A stretch of DNA of 12,416 nucleotides from Sulfuricurvum sp. (GCA_022729835.1 DZBC01000036.1:1-12416); one strand, 5' to 3'. Positions 7,065 through 12,416 are shown, counted from the first letter of the stretch. The notes: generated from the sequence alone by a model not told the origin. Numbers and translations: made by a program.

Positions 7065-7443
7065 TTACACAAGCCCTAACAGAGAGATTAACAACACCGG
7101 CGGTGTTACGATAAGCCCCACCTTCATGTACTGCGTCCATGTGATTTTTACCCCTTTTTGGGCAAGCACATGTAGCCAAAGCAGCGTCGCCAGTGAGCCG
7201 ATCGGGGTCATTTTCGGCCCCAGATTACAACCGATGATGTTGGCATAGGCCAGTGCATTGTGTCCCGCTTCGGCAATGGCAATATCCATAATCATCACCA
7301 TAGTGCGCCGCTTAGCGCAAAGAGGTTCACAGGAAGATGATACGCATCGCCGATGAAATAGCCTGCCAAAAGCAGTGCCAACAACCACCGGCTCAGATGA
7401 AACATCGTCCTATTTTTAATGGCCGATTTGGGAGACGCAAGGG
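7065..7443 (-). pseudogene. arsB: Decayed 3'-end fragment of an arsB arsenite pump gene
   Basis: The segment is a broken copy of the intact arsB to its right, same orientation. Positions 7065-7300 align without gaps to 10305-10540 (about 92% identical by eye, differences mostly synonymous), and about 7304-7443 aligns to 10791-10930. The 247 bases between those arsB blocks are missing, which shifts the frame: reading from the 5' side gives recognisable ArsB residues ending LFALSGALW and then TGA TGA. The C-terminal block (VMIMDIAIAEAGHNALAYAN onward) is in another frame and keeps the arsB TAA. The first roughly 210 codons, promoter and start are absent. No functional product is expected. Homology stops sharply at 7443. 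Confidence 0.9.
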
Positions 7444-7568
7444 AGACAGAGAACGTTTAACAGGTCGCTAGCGTAGCTTGGAGTCGTAATTGCTTTGTTG
7501 TTTACTGTTTCTGCCCCCCTGTTTTTCTTTTTCTCAAAAACGACGACAGACATATTGTAACCATCCAG

Positions 7569-7595
7569 TAATATTAAATAATCTCTAATATTAAA
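7569..7595. repeat. Direct repeat of TAATATTAAA upstream of the protease gene
   Basis: TAATATTAAA occurs at 7569-7578 and 7586-7595, 17 bases apart start to start; each contains the palindrome TAATATTA. The pair lies about 35-60 bases upstream of the presumed -10 of the C10 protease gene, where activator sites are usually found. Candidate regulator-binding sites; chance in AT-rich DNA is possible. Confidence 0.5.
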
Positions 7596-7630
7596 CATGA
7601 TCTAATGCCCTGTTCCGATTGTAGGTGTCA

Positions 7631-7636
7631 TAAAAT
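7631..7636 (+). promoter_or_regulatory. Possible -10 of the C10 protease operon
   Basis: TAAAAT lies 25 bases before the AAGGAG ribosome site of the protease gene. No good -35 is present at 16-18 bases upstream, fitting a weak or activator-dependent promoter. Confidence 0.4.
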
Positions 7637-7672
7637 ACCTGCAATTGTTGCAAAATCAACAAGGAGTTTAGA

Positions 7673-9241
7673 ATGCGATTATCAATCTTCCCCCCCCTGT
7701 TGGCAAGCACGCTGCTGCTGACTTCAGCGGCTTACGCCAAACCTATTAGCGAATCAGAGTTGAACAACGTGGCCAAAAACTGGCTCTATAAAAAACACGG
7801 AATAGATACCGAGGTAGAAAAAACCGTCTCGTCAAAAGAGCTACTGAAAAAAGCAGGCAGCACCTATGCGGGCAAAGAGAATGCTTTTTACTTCGTACAA
7901 CTCAAATCCAAAGGATGGGTGATCATCACGGCTGATGATGTAGCAAGCCCGATCATCGGATACGCCAAAGAGGGAAACTTCGATCTTGATAACCTCCCGC
8001 CGCAACTGACATGGATGCTCGAAACCTTTGCCAAGCAGATTGATACGTATGCGCAAAAAGATACACAAACCATTCCGCTTGAAACGGCCCTGATGTGGGA
8101 AACCCTGAAACAAGACACCAAAGAGTTTAAAGAGAAAAATATCTTTTCGCCGATCAGCGCACATACCCGCGCTACAACTTGGAAATTAGAGCAAGAGGTC
8201 TCTTTGAATACGCCGACGTGGGATCAGTGTAACTTTTATAATGCGCAGACACCTTTTGATACGGCAAGTAAGTGCCCAAATGATCAGGTACCTACCGGAT
8301 GCACTGCCACCGCTATGGCAGAAATCATGCGTTATTATAGTTGGCCAAGTCAGGGTGTAGGCTCACACACATATACATCTGATTACGGTCAATTGAGCGC
8401 CAACTTTGGCGCTACGACATACAATTGGGCCAGTATGCCTACAGGAGTGATCACTTCGACCAATAACGCAGTAGCCACGATTATGTATCATGCCGGAGTT
8501 GCCGTTGAGATGGATTACGCTCCAAAGGTTTCACGTGCATGGTTTCCTGCTGATGTTTTTGAAAATCATTTCAGATACTGGGCGACCGGATCAGAAAACG
8601 GGGTAGGAATGCAGGAGCGCTCCGATTTTAGCGATAGCAATTGGCACTCAAAGCTTAAAACAGAGCTTCGGAAGGGACATCCTATCCTATATACTGGGTT
8701 TAATGCTCCTGAAACATCTGGGCACACATTTGTTCTTGAGGGTTTCGATACCGAAGGAAGTTTTTATGAGATCAATTTTGGTTGGAATGGAAACAGTAAT
8801 GGCGTATACACACTGAACGATATCACACCTAAAACAGATGATTATAGCAGTCATCATCGTGCGCTCTTTAATCTCAAGCCAAACAACACCACCTACAAAG
8901 ACCGCTATGAGCCGGACAATACTTGGGATAAATCCTCCTACATCGTAGCAAATACCACCAATGCAGGTTACAGCATCAACCCTGCAAGCGATGCTGATTA
9001 CACTTGGTTTTGGAATGACACTTCAGGAACTGTAACCATCGAAACCCGCAACAGTAGCGGCGATACCGTAATGTGGTTATACAATTACTATGGTCAGCAG
9101 ATCGCTTATGACGATGACGGCGGCGTTGACAATTTATCAAAAATCACTACCAATCTTGCCTCAGGCCAGTATTACATCAAAGTAATGAGCTATAACAGCG
9201 GTTCCGTGATTGGCGCTTATGATCTAAGAATCTCAAAATAA
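7673..9241 (+). CDS. Secreted streptopain-like (MEROPS C10) cysteine protease with propeptide and PPC domain
   Basis: The 522-residue preproenzyme is a papain-fold endopeptidase related to streptococcal SpeB and Bacteroides/Prevotella C10 proteases. Residues 1-22 are a Sec signal peptide with an AYA cleavage site. About 25-150 is the SpeB-type inhibitory prodomain (GWVIITADDVASPIIGY at 81-97). The catalytic domain (about 165-403) has WDQ (183-185; Q185 is the likely oxyanion glutamine), the nucleophile Cys210 in TGCTATAMAEIM, His351 in SGHTFVLEGF and the NFGWNG motif (368-373). A C-terminal PPC domain (about 410-520; YEPDNTWDKSS, YDDDGG) is typical of secreted Gram-negative proteases and is usually removed. 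Cys186 and Cys201 could pair. ATG has AAGGAG six bases upstream. Codons 6-9 contain a run of eight C (see repeat). First gene of a four-gene unit. Confidence 0.93.
   Translation: MRLSIFPPLLASTLLLTSAAYAKPISESELNNVAKNWLYKKHGIDTEVEKTVSSKELLKKAGSTYAGKENAFYFVQLKSKGWVIITADDVASPIIGYAKEGNFDLDNLPPQLTWMLETFAKQIDTYAQKDTQTIPLETALMWETLKQDTKEFKEKNIFSPISAHTRATTWKLEQEVSLNTPTWDQCNFYNAQTPFDTASKCPNDQVPTGCTATAMAEIMRYYSWPSQGVGSHTYTSDYGQLSANFGATTYNWASMPTGVITSTNNAVATIMYHAGVAVEMDYAPKVSRAWFPADVFENHFRYWATGSENGVGMQERSDFSDSNWHSKLKTELRKGHPILYTGFNAPETSGHTFVLEGFDTEGSFYEINFGWNGNSNGVYTLNDITPKTDDYSSHHRALFNLKPNNTTYKDRYEPDNTWDKSSYIVANTTNAGYSINPASDADYTWFWNDTSGTVTIETRNSSGDTVMWLYNYYGQQIAYDDDGGVDNLSKITTNLASGQYYIKVMSYNSGSVIGAYDLRISK
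7690..7697 (+). repeat. Poly-C(8) tract in the protease signal-peptide codons
   Basis: Eight consecutive C span the end of codon 6 to the start of codon 9 (Phe-Pro-Pro-Leu). With seven C the frame hits TGA after 15 residues; with nine C it hits TAG after 25. Long C/G runs near gene starts are the classic phase-variation switch in Campylobacterota, so this gene may be ON at C8 and OFF at C7 or C9. Confidence 0.75.
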
Positions 9242-9251
9242 GGAGTCTACA

Positions 9252-9419
9252 GTGTTACTAAAATCTTTAACCCTGATCGTTTTTATCCTGTTGTTACAGG
9301 GTTGCGGCAGTGACGATAAAACCCAAAACCGACTCAGTTGCGCCAAAGATATGAACGAAACCTATCTGCGTATTGTTCACCCGCAGGTGACGCAGAGCGA
9401 TCTGGAGGCGGTACAATGA
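9252..9419 (+). CDS. Small lipoprotein, 55 residues, in the protease operon
   Basis: A GTG at 9252 has an AAGGAG Shine-Dalgarno six bases upstream, beginning in the protease stop codon. The product starts MLLKSLTLIVFILLLQGCGS: a basic residue, a hydrophobic stretch and a lipobox LQGC with Cys19 as the lipidated residue after signal peptidase II cleavage. The mature part is only 37 residues, hydrophilic, with a second cysteine at 30. Asp at +3/+4 after Cys makes inner- or outer-membrane retention hard to predict. The stop overlaps the next ATG as ATGA. C10 proteases of Streptococcus and Bacteroides are often followed by an inhibitor gene, and some Bacteroides inhibitors are lipoproteins; this one is much shorter, so inhibition is only a possibility. 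It could also be a truncated remnant. Confidence 0.75.
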   Translation: MLLKSLTLIVFILLLQGCGSDDKTQNRLSCAKDMNETYLRIVHPQVTQSDLEAVQ

Positions 9420-9898
9420 AAAAGATGCTCATTCTGTTTCTATTGATATTTACACTCTGGGGTGATCTGCCGCCGCCGGAGGGGTTTCATTATATTGATA
9501 GAAGCACATTTATCACCAATGTGAGTGAACATTCTAAATATGTATTTGTCGGATATCTATATCGTATGGATGAACATCAGTATCTTATCGAAGACAATAC
9601 AGCGCTTAGATTGGGAACCAGTCTTGATACAGGTTTGTTGTTTATTATTAAACGCGCTTTTTTTGATGCCTACGGAGGATTAGAAGGAATAAATTTTGAC
9701 GCGTTGGCACGACAAAAAGAGGATGTTATGTTCTTTCCTTTCCCTTTTCCGCAAAATATAGCCGACGACAATTGCAACGTCACAAAAGACGACTATTACT
9801 ATGAAATCGAAGAGGTTGACGACAGCAACATCACCTTCAAACTGCAAAAGCGCATACTGACCGACAGTGAAGGCGTTACGCAGACCATCACTTACTAG
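9416..9898 (+). CDS. Exported protein of unknown function, 160 residues
   Basis: The ATG at 9416 overlaps the lipoprotein stop (ATGA) and has GGAGG seven bases upstream; frames extending further upstream only run antisense to sense in the lipoprotein gene. The N-terminus MKKMLILFLLIFTLWG is a signal peptide or membrane anchor, followed by DLPPPEGFHYIDRSTFITNV, a proline-rich opening I associate with exported hypothetical proteins, though I cannot name a family. The mature part is rich in aromatic and acidic residues (FFPFPFPQ at 106-113, DDYYYEIEEVDD at 125-136) and looks mainly beta. One cysteine (Cys120). No catalytic motif is visible. Immediately followed, stop to start, by a four-span membrane protein, which suggests the two work together. 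Confidence 0.82.
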   Translation: MKKMLILFLLIFTLWGDLPPPEGFHYIDRSTFITNVSEHSKYVFVGYLYRMDEHQYLIEDNTALRLGTSLDTGLLFIIKRAFFDAYGGLEGINFDALARQKEDVMFFPFPFPQNIADDNCNVTKDDYYYEIEEVDDSNITFKLQKRILTDSEGVTQTITY

Positions 9899-10243
9899 AT
9901 GCACGCCTACGAATACGCCTTTTTGGCGGCGTGGGGCATCACGGTTGCCGTAGAGACGGCGGTGTTGCTCTTGCTCAATCTGTGGCGTAAAAGCGCCAAA
10001 ACAGCCGATGTACTCTTTGCAGGGGTGCTCTGTTCCTCGCTGACGATTCCTTATTTGTGGTTTGTGATGCCGATCTTTTTGCATCCGCGCTGGGTGTACG
10101 TGGGCGTATCCGAATCTCTGATCATCGTGATCGAAGCGCTGCTGCTCTATCGGCTGCTGCGGCTCTCAGGGCGCGACGCTTTTTTGGCCTCTTTGCTGGC
10201 TAACGGCGCGTCCATCGCGGCGGGGTATGTGCGTTACATGTAA
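9899..10243 (+). CDS. Four-span membrane protein of unknown function, 114 residues
   Basis: The ATG directly follows the TAG of the exported protein (TAGATG) and has no Shine-Dalgarno, so translation depends on coupling. Hydropathy by eye gives four spans: about 7-28, 36-59, 67-87 and 93-112. Spans 1 and 3 share a pattern with an embedded glutamate (AVETAVLLLL around 17-26 and IVIEALLLYRLL around 76-87), suggesting an internal two-span duplication. Short basic loops (WRKSAK at 29-34, RLLRLSGR at 85-92) place the 2-3 side outside and both ends outside or both inside only ambiguously. No known transporter motif. Its stop lies within a TTACATGTAA palindrome. It is the last gene of the protease unit and converges on arsB. 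Confidence 0.8.
   Translation: MHAYEYAFLAAWGITVAVETAVLLLLNLWRKSAKTADVLFAGVLCSSLTIPYLWFVMPIFLHPRWVYVGVSESLIIVIEALLLYRLLRLSGRDAFLASLLANGASIAAGYVRYM
10234..10243. repeat. TTACATGTAA palindrome, copy 3
   Basis: Exact copy covering the last codons (Tyr-Met-stop) of the four-span membrane protein gene. Confidence 0.9.
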
Positions 10244-10277
10244 GCCGTTTCAAATCCACGAGCAGCAAACCCGACAT

Positions 10278-10303
10278 AAAGGAGCGCGCGTCAAGTCTCC
10301 TTT
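10278..10303. terminator. Possible bidirectional terminator hairpin between the protease unit and arsB
   Basis: AAAGGAG (10278-10284) and CTCCTTT (10297-10303) can pair as a seven-pair stem around a 12-base loop in the 61-base gap between two convergent genes. The flanking U-runs are poor in both directions, so the assignment is weak. Confidence 0.4.
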
Positions 10304-10304
10304 G

Positions 10305-10930
10305 TTACAAAAGCCCCAACAGAGAGACCAGCAGCACCGGCGGTGTAACAACCAGCCCCACCTTCATATACTGCATCCATGTGATTTTTACCCCTTTTTG
10401 GGCGAGTACATGTAACCAAAGCAGTGTCGCCAGTGAGCCGATAGGTGTCATTTTTGGCCCCAGATTACAACCGATGATGTTGGCATAGGCCAGTGCATTG
10501 TGTCCCGCTTCGGCAATGGCAATATCCATAATCATCACCGTAGGCATATTGTTCATCACAGAGCTCAGCAGTGCCGCCAGAAAGCCCGTGCCGATCACCG
10601 CCACCGTATTGCCCTGAGCCGCAAGCGTTTCGATCACCCCTGCGAGGTAGGTCGTAAGCCCTGCGTTTTTCAACCCAAACACCACAATGTAAAGCCCGAT
10701 GCTAAACCATACCACCTGCCACGGCGCGGTTTTGATGGTCATGACGGGTTTGGTGGCCTTGAAATAGGTGGCAATCGCCAAAAACACCAACGCACCGCCC
10801 AGCGCAAAGAGCGACACGGGAAGATGATACGCATCGCCGATAAAATAGCCCACCAAAAGCAGCCCCAAAAACCACCAGCTTAGCCGAAACATCGTCCTAT
10901 TTTTAATGGCCGATTCGGGAGACGCAAGGG
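10305..10930 (-). repeat. Intact partner of the arsB direct repeat
   Basis: This part of arsB is matched by the fragment at 7065-7443 in the same orientation (10305-10540 and about 10791-10930 are the shared blocks). The two copies flank the 2.86 kb that holds the protease unit, so recombination between them could in principle delete it. Confidence 0.85.
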
Positions 10931-11558
10931 CATCGGTGTCTACATGTAAAGGGATATCTTTGCGAAAAAAGAGCCACAGCACCGCAATGGAGGCAATGAT
11001 GGCAAGTAGATTGGGCAGAAACATAGCCTTGGCATACTCCCAAAAACCCAGCTCAAAATAGCCCGCCGTAACGATGTTGGTGAGATTGGAGATAATAAGC
11101 GGATTGCTCGCGCTGTCGCCGATAAAGCCGCCCGCCATCAAAAAAGCAAAGATTGATACGGGATTCATTTTAAGATACTTCATCTTGGCCAGCACGATGG
11201 GGGTGAGAATCAGCGCCGCGCCGTCATTGGCAAAGAGCGCACTCACCAGCGCACCCAGCAGCAACATATAGACAAACATCAGATGTCCGCTACCCCGAGC
11301 CAGACGCGCCATCTTCAGCGCCGCCCACTCAAAAAAGCCGATCTGATCGAGCACCATAGAGAGGATAATAATCCCGATAAACGCCAGTGTCGCATCCCAG
11401 ACGATGGCGGTGACGGCAATGACATCATTCAAACTGACCACCCCAAGCAAAAGCGCCGCCAAAGCGCCAAGCACCGCCGAGGTGCCGATCTGAAGATTGC
11501 GAGGCTGAGCGATAATCAAGGTCAGCGTCACCAAAAAGAGCGCGATGGATAAAAGCAT
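10305..11558 (-). CDS. arsB: Arsenite efflux pump ArsB
   Basis: This 417-residue polytopic inner-membrane protein closely follows E. coli-type ArsB (not the Acr3 family), which expels arsenite and antimonite using the proton motive force, alone or with an ArsA ATPase; none is seen here. Landmarks are WDATLAFIGIIILSMVLDQ (54-72), ALFANDGAALILTPIV (108-123), DSASNPLIISNL (148-159), MNNMPTV (335-341) and CNLGPKMTPIGSLATLLW near the C-terminus. The Shine-Dalgarno AAGGA is correctly spaced for the ATG at 11558; an ATG at 11564 is two codons earlier but overlaps that site. Transcribed divergently from arsR-arsC from a shared control region. A broken copy of its 3' part lies at 7065-7443. Confidence 0.95.
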   Translation of the reverse strand: MLLSIALFLVTLTLIIAQPRNLQIGTSAVLGALAALLLGVVSLNDVIAVTAIVWDATLAFIGIIILSMVLDQIGFFEWAALKMARLARGSGHLMFVYMLLLGALVSALFANDGAALILTPIVLAKMKYLKMNPVSIFAFLMAGGFIGDSASNPLIISNLTNIVTAGYFELGFWEYAKAMFLPNLLAIIASIAVLWLFFRKDIPLHVDTDALASPESAIKNRTMFRLSWWFLGLLLVGYFIGDAYHLPVSLFALGGALVFLAIATYFKATKPVMTIKTAPWQVVWFSIGLYIVVFGLKNAGLTTYLAGVIETLAAQGNTVAVIGTGFLAALLSSVMNNMPTVMIMDIAIAEAGHNALAYANIIGCNLGPKMTPIGSLATLLWLHVLAQKGVKITWMQYMKVGLVVTPPVLLVSLLGLL

Positions 11559-11566
11559 AAGCATCC

Positions 11567-11576
11567 TTACATGTAA
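11567..11576. repeat. TTACATGTAA palindrome, copy 4 (arsB leader)
   Basis: Exact copy immediately upstream of the arsB ribosome-binding site, between the arsB -10 and its start codon. Nine-of-ten matches also occur inside arsB at 10406-10415 and 10940-10949. Confidence 0.9.
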
Positions 11577-11585
11577 GATGGACGA

Positions 11586-11615
11586 ACTATAGCCAAAAGC
11601 GTCTCAATAAATCAA
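11586..11615 (-). promoter_or_regulatory. Promoter of arsB
   Basis: Minus strand TTGATT (11615-11610) and TATAGT (11591-11586) are separated by 18 bases, about 28 bases before the arsB ATG at 11558. The -35 lies directly beside the presumed ArsR operator. Confidence 0.6.
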
Positions 11616-11616
11616 T

Positions 11617-11637
11617 ATATCTTGAAATATAAGATTT
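11617..11637. promoter_or_regulatory. Presumed ArsR operator
   Basis: An imperfect inverted repeat, ATATCTT (11617-11623) and AAGATTT (11631-11637), with a seven-base AT-rich centre. It covers the arsR -35 (11622-11627) and abuts the arsB -35, so one bound ArsR dimer could silence both directions. ATCTT/AAGAT-type half sites are in keeping with AT-rich ArsR-family operators. Confidence 0.65.
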
Positions 11638-11650
11638 CATCCGCTATGAT
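11622..11650 (+). promoter_or_regulatory. Promoter of arsR-arsC
   Basis: TTGAAA (11622-11627) and TATGAT (11645-11650) are separated by the optimal 17 bases. Transcription should begin near 11657, about 20 bases before the arsR ATG. Confidence 0.75.
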
Positions 11651-11677
11651 ACGCTGTTGTCACTATAAAGGTTGCTC

Positions 11678-12001
11678 ATGGAGCTTTTTTTACAAACGGT
11701 TTCAGCCCTCAATGACCCCAGTCGCGTTACGATATTGCGTTTTCTCGACACCCACGGCGAGCTGTGCGTCTGCGATCTGCACCTCTCGCTAGGGATGATC
11801 CAATCGCGCCTGTCACGCCACCTCAAAATTCTCAAAGAGGCGGGCTTTTTGCGGGTGGATCGGCGCGGCACATGGGCCTATTACGCCATCAGAAACCCCA
11901 TCGACCGCTTTCGTCTGCAAGCCCTTGAGGAGATTCGTACCCTTCCCATTGAGATGCCGCCGCTGATTCAAAATTCACAAACCCAAGGATGTACCCTATG
12001 A
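11678..12001 (+). CDS. arsR: Arsenic-responsive repressor ArsR
   Basis: This 107-residue winged-helix protein of the ArsR/SmtB family binds the ars operator as a dimer and lets go when arsenite binds. The metal site motif ELCVCDL (28-34) holds Cys30 and Cys32, equivalent to C32 and C34 of E. coli ArsR; the position of the third E. coli thiol (C37) is His35 here. The recognition helix lies around QSRLSRHLKILKEAG (42-56) and the wing around 60-70 (VDRRGTWAYYA). The ATG at 11678 has AAAGG six bases upstream; a TTG at 11672 falls in the spacer and was rejected. The TGA overlaps the arsC ATG as ATGA. A Cys105 near the C-terminus is an extra thiol. Autoregulation is likely from the operator position. 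Confidence 0.93.
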   Translation: MELFLQTVSALNDPSRVTILRFLDTHGELCVCDLHLSLGMIQSRLSRHLKILKEAGFLRVDRRGTWAYYAIRNPIDRFRLQALEEIRTLPIEMPPLIQNSQTQGCTL

Positions 12002-12416
12002 AAAAAGTTCTGATTCTCTGTACCGGCAACAGTTGCCGTTCCATTATGGCCGAAGCGCTGGTGAATGCGCGTCTGGGTGATTGCGTAGAGGCCTACAGCT
12101 CCGGCGTGCGTGCCAGCGGCGCGGTGAACCCAAACGCCAAAGCGCTGCTGGAGCGCGAAGGACTCTGGCGCGATCATTACCGCTCTAAAGTGATTGATGA
12201 AGTGCTGGATCAGCCTTTTGATCTGGTCGTGACCGTCTGCGACCACGCCAAAGAGACCTGCCCCATGTTCCCCAAAGCGGTTAAGACTATCCACATGGGC
12301 TTTGATGACCCCAGCGGCAAGGAGTTTGTAGAGTATGAAAAGACCCTCGCACTCATTGAGGCCGAGTTGCTGCCGCGCATCGGCCGGCCGGCGCTCACTT
12401 ACGGCCTGAGCAGCGA
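11998..12416 (+). CDS. arsC: Arsenate reductase ArsC, low-molecular-weight phosphatase fold, thioredoxin type (C-terminus cut by window edge)
   Basis: The first 139 residues are visible. ArsC reduces arsenate to arsenite so that ArsB can export it. The active-site loop CTGNSCRS starts at Cys8 and matches the CX5R phosphate loop of low-molecular-weight tyrosine phosphatases. The redox pair is Cys81 and Cys88 in VCDHAKETCP, matching C82 and C89 of the thioredoxin-coupled Staphylococcus pI258 enzyme, not the glutaredoxin-coupled E. coli R773 type. GFDDPSG (101-107) is the general-acid aspartate loop. The start overlaps the arsR stop and an AAGGA lies eight bases upstream. Little is missing, since the pI258 enzyme is about 131 residues; a short extension or further gene lies beyond the edge. 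Confidence 0.93.
   Translation, partial: MKKVLILCTGNSCRSIMAEALVNARLGDCVEAYSSGVRASGAVNPNAKALLEREGLWRDHYRSKVIDEVLDQPFDLVVTVCDHAKETCPMFPKAVKTIHMGFDDPSGKEFVEYEKTLALIEAELLPRIGRPALTYGLSS

Larger units (their letters stand above)
7444..7672. other. Intergenic region between the arsB fragment and the protease gene
   Basis: No gene is supported here. It contains the abrupt end of arsB homology, the short palindrome CGCTAGCG (7466-7473), a run of six C at 7514-7519 followed by a T-rich stretch, two TAATATTAAA repeats (7569-7595), and the presumed protease promoter. A few minus-strand codons around 7460-7530 could be the tail of a lost gene, but no family is recognisable. No insertion-sequence ends were found. 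Confidence 0.6.

Noticed and set aside
7416..7598. Minus-strand frame of 60 codons overlapping the end of the arsB fragment
   Set aside because: No ribosome site, low-complexity content, and it runs across the arsB homology boundary in a non-ArsB frame; not a credible gene.
7444..7672. Insertion-sequence end or attachment site at the edge of the arsB fragment
   Set aside because: I looked for terminal inverted repeats and target duplications between 7444-7672 and 10244-10304 and saw none; CGCTAGCG is a lone palindrome.
9338..9415. Upstream extension of the 160-residue exported protein
   Set aside because: The extension is out of frame within the lipoprotein gene and would destroy the signal peptide; ATG 9416 with GGAGG fits far better.
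10305..10540. Two separate functional arsB genes
   Set aside because: The left copy lacks the first half, has a 247-base frameshifting deletion and an in-frame TGA; it is a pseudogene.
11672..11677. Earlier TTG start for arsR and earlier GTG (4524) for pyrH
   Set aside because: Both lie in or at the Shine-Dalgarno/spacer of a correctly spaced ATG.
12375..12395. GC-rich palindrome CGGCCGGCCG near the right edge
   Set aside because: It lies within arsC codons (Ile-Gly-Arg-Pro-Ala) with no U-run after it; read as coding sequence, not a terminator.

Overview
The window looks chromosomal and comes from the Campylobacterota (formerly Epsilonproteobacteria). The evidence is the gene order pyrH-rpoZ-spoT-tyrS, which from memory is also the Campylobacter jejuni order, together with the compact ATGA-overlapped gene layout and protein sequences typical of that phylum. 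A free-living sulfur-oxidising relative (Sulfurimonas/Sulfuricurvum-like) is my guess; the genus cannot be fixed from the sequence alone. No tRNA, rRNA, CRISPR array or intact insertion sequence was seen.

Left third (1-4616, all minus strand): a tight housekeeping run, pyrH (UMP kinase), rpoZ (RNA polymerase omega), a bifunctional-type spoT/rel ppGpp enzyme, tyrS, and the start of a nitronate monooxygenase-family gene that leaves the window. Gaps are about 10 bases or less. A hairpin terminator just upstream separates it from a 33-residue single-span membrane protein gene (4617-4718) whose leader carries three ATTACA hexamers at exact 11-base spacing. Divergent from that is an 83-residue unknown gene whose promoter is so close to the ATG that its mRNA is probably leaderless.

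Middle (5089-7020, minus strand): a two-domain acyltransferase resembling OlsF-type ornithine-lipid synthases, behind a 58-residue unknown gene.

Accessory part (7062-10304): a decayed 3'-end fragment of arsB (7065-7443) lies in direct orientation with the intact arsB (10305-11558). The 2.9 kb between them holds four plus-strand genes in series: a secreted streptopain-like (C10) cysteine protease, a 55-residue lipoprotein, a 160-residue exported unknown protein and a 114-residue four-span membrane protein. The protease gene has a run of eight C in its signal-peptide codons. One-base slippage either way gives an early stop, so this secreted-protease operon may be phase-variable.

Right end (10305-12416): a divergent arsenic resistance locus, arsB (arsenite pump) leftward, and arsR and arsC (thioredoxin-type arsenate reductase, cut by the window edge) rightward. 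An inverted repeat overlaps the arsR -35 and sits beside the arsB -35. The model is standard: ArsR represses both promoters until arsenite binds, ArsC reduces arsenate to arsenite, and ArsB expels it.

The 10-base palindrome TTACATGTAA occurs four times in the window, far more than chance predicts. All family names are from recognition of motifs; no database search was run.
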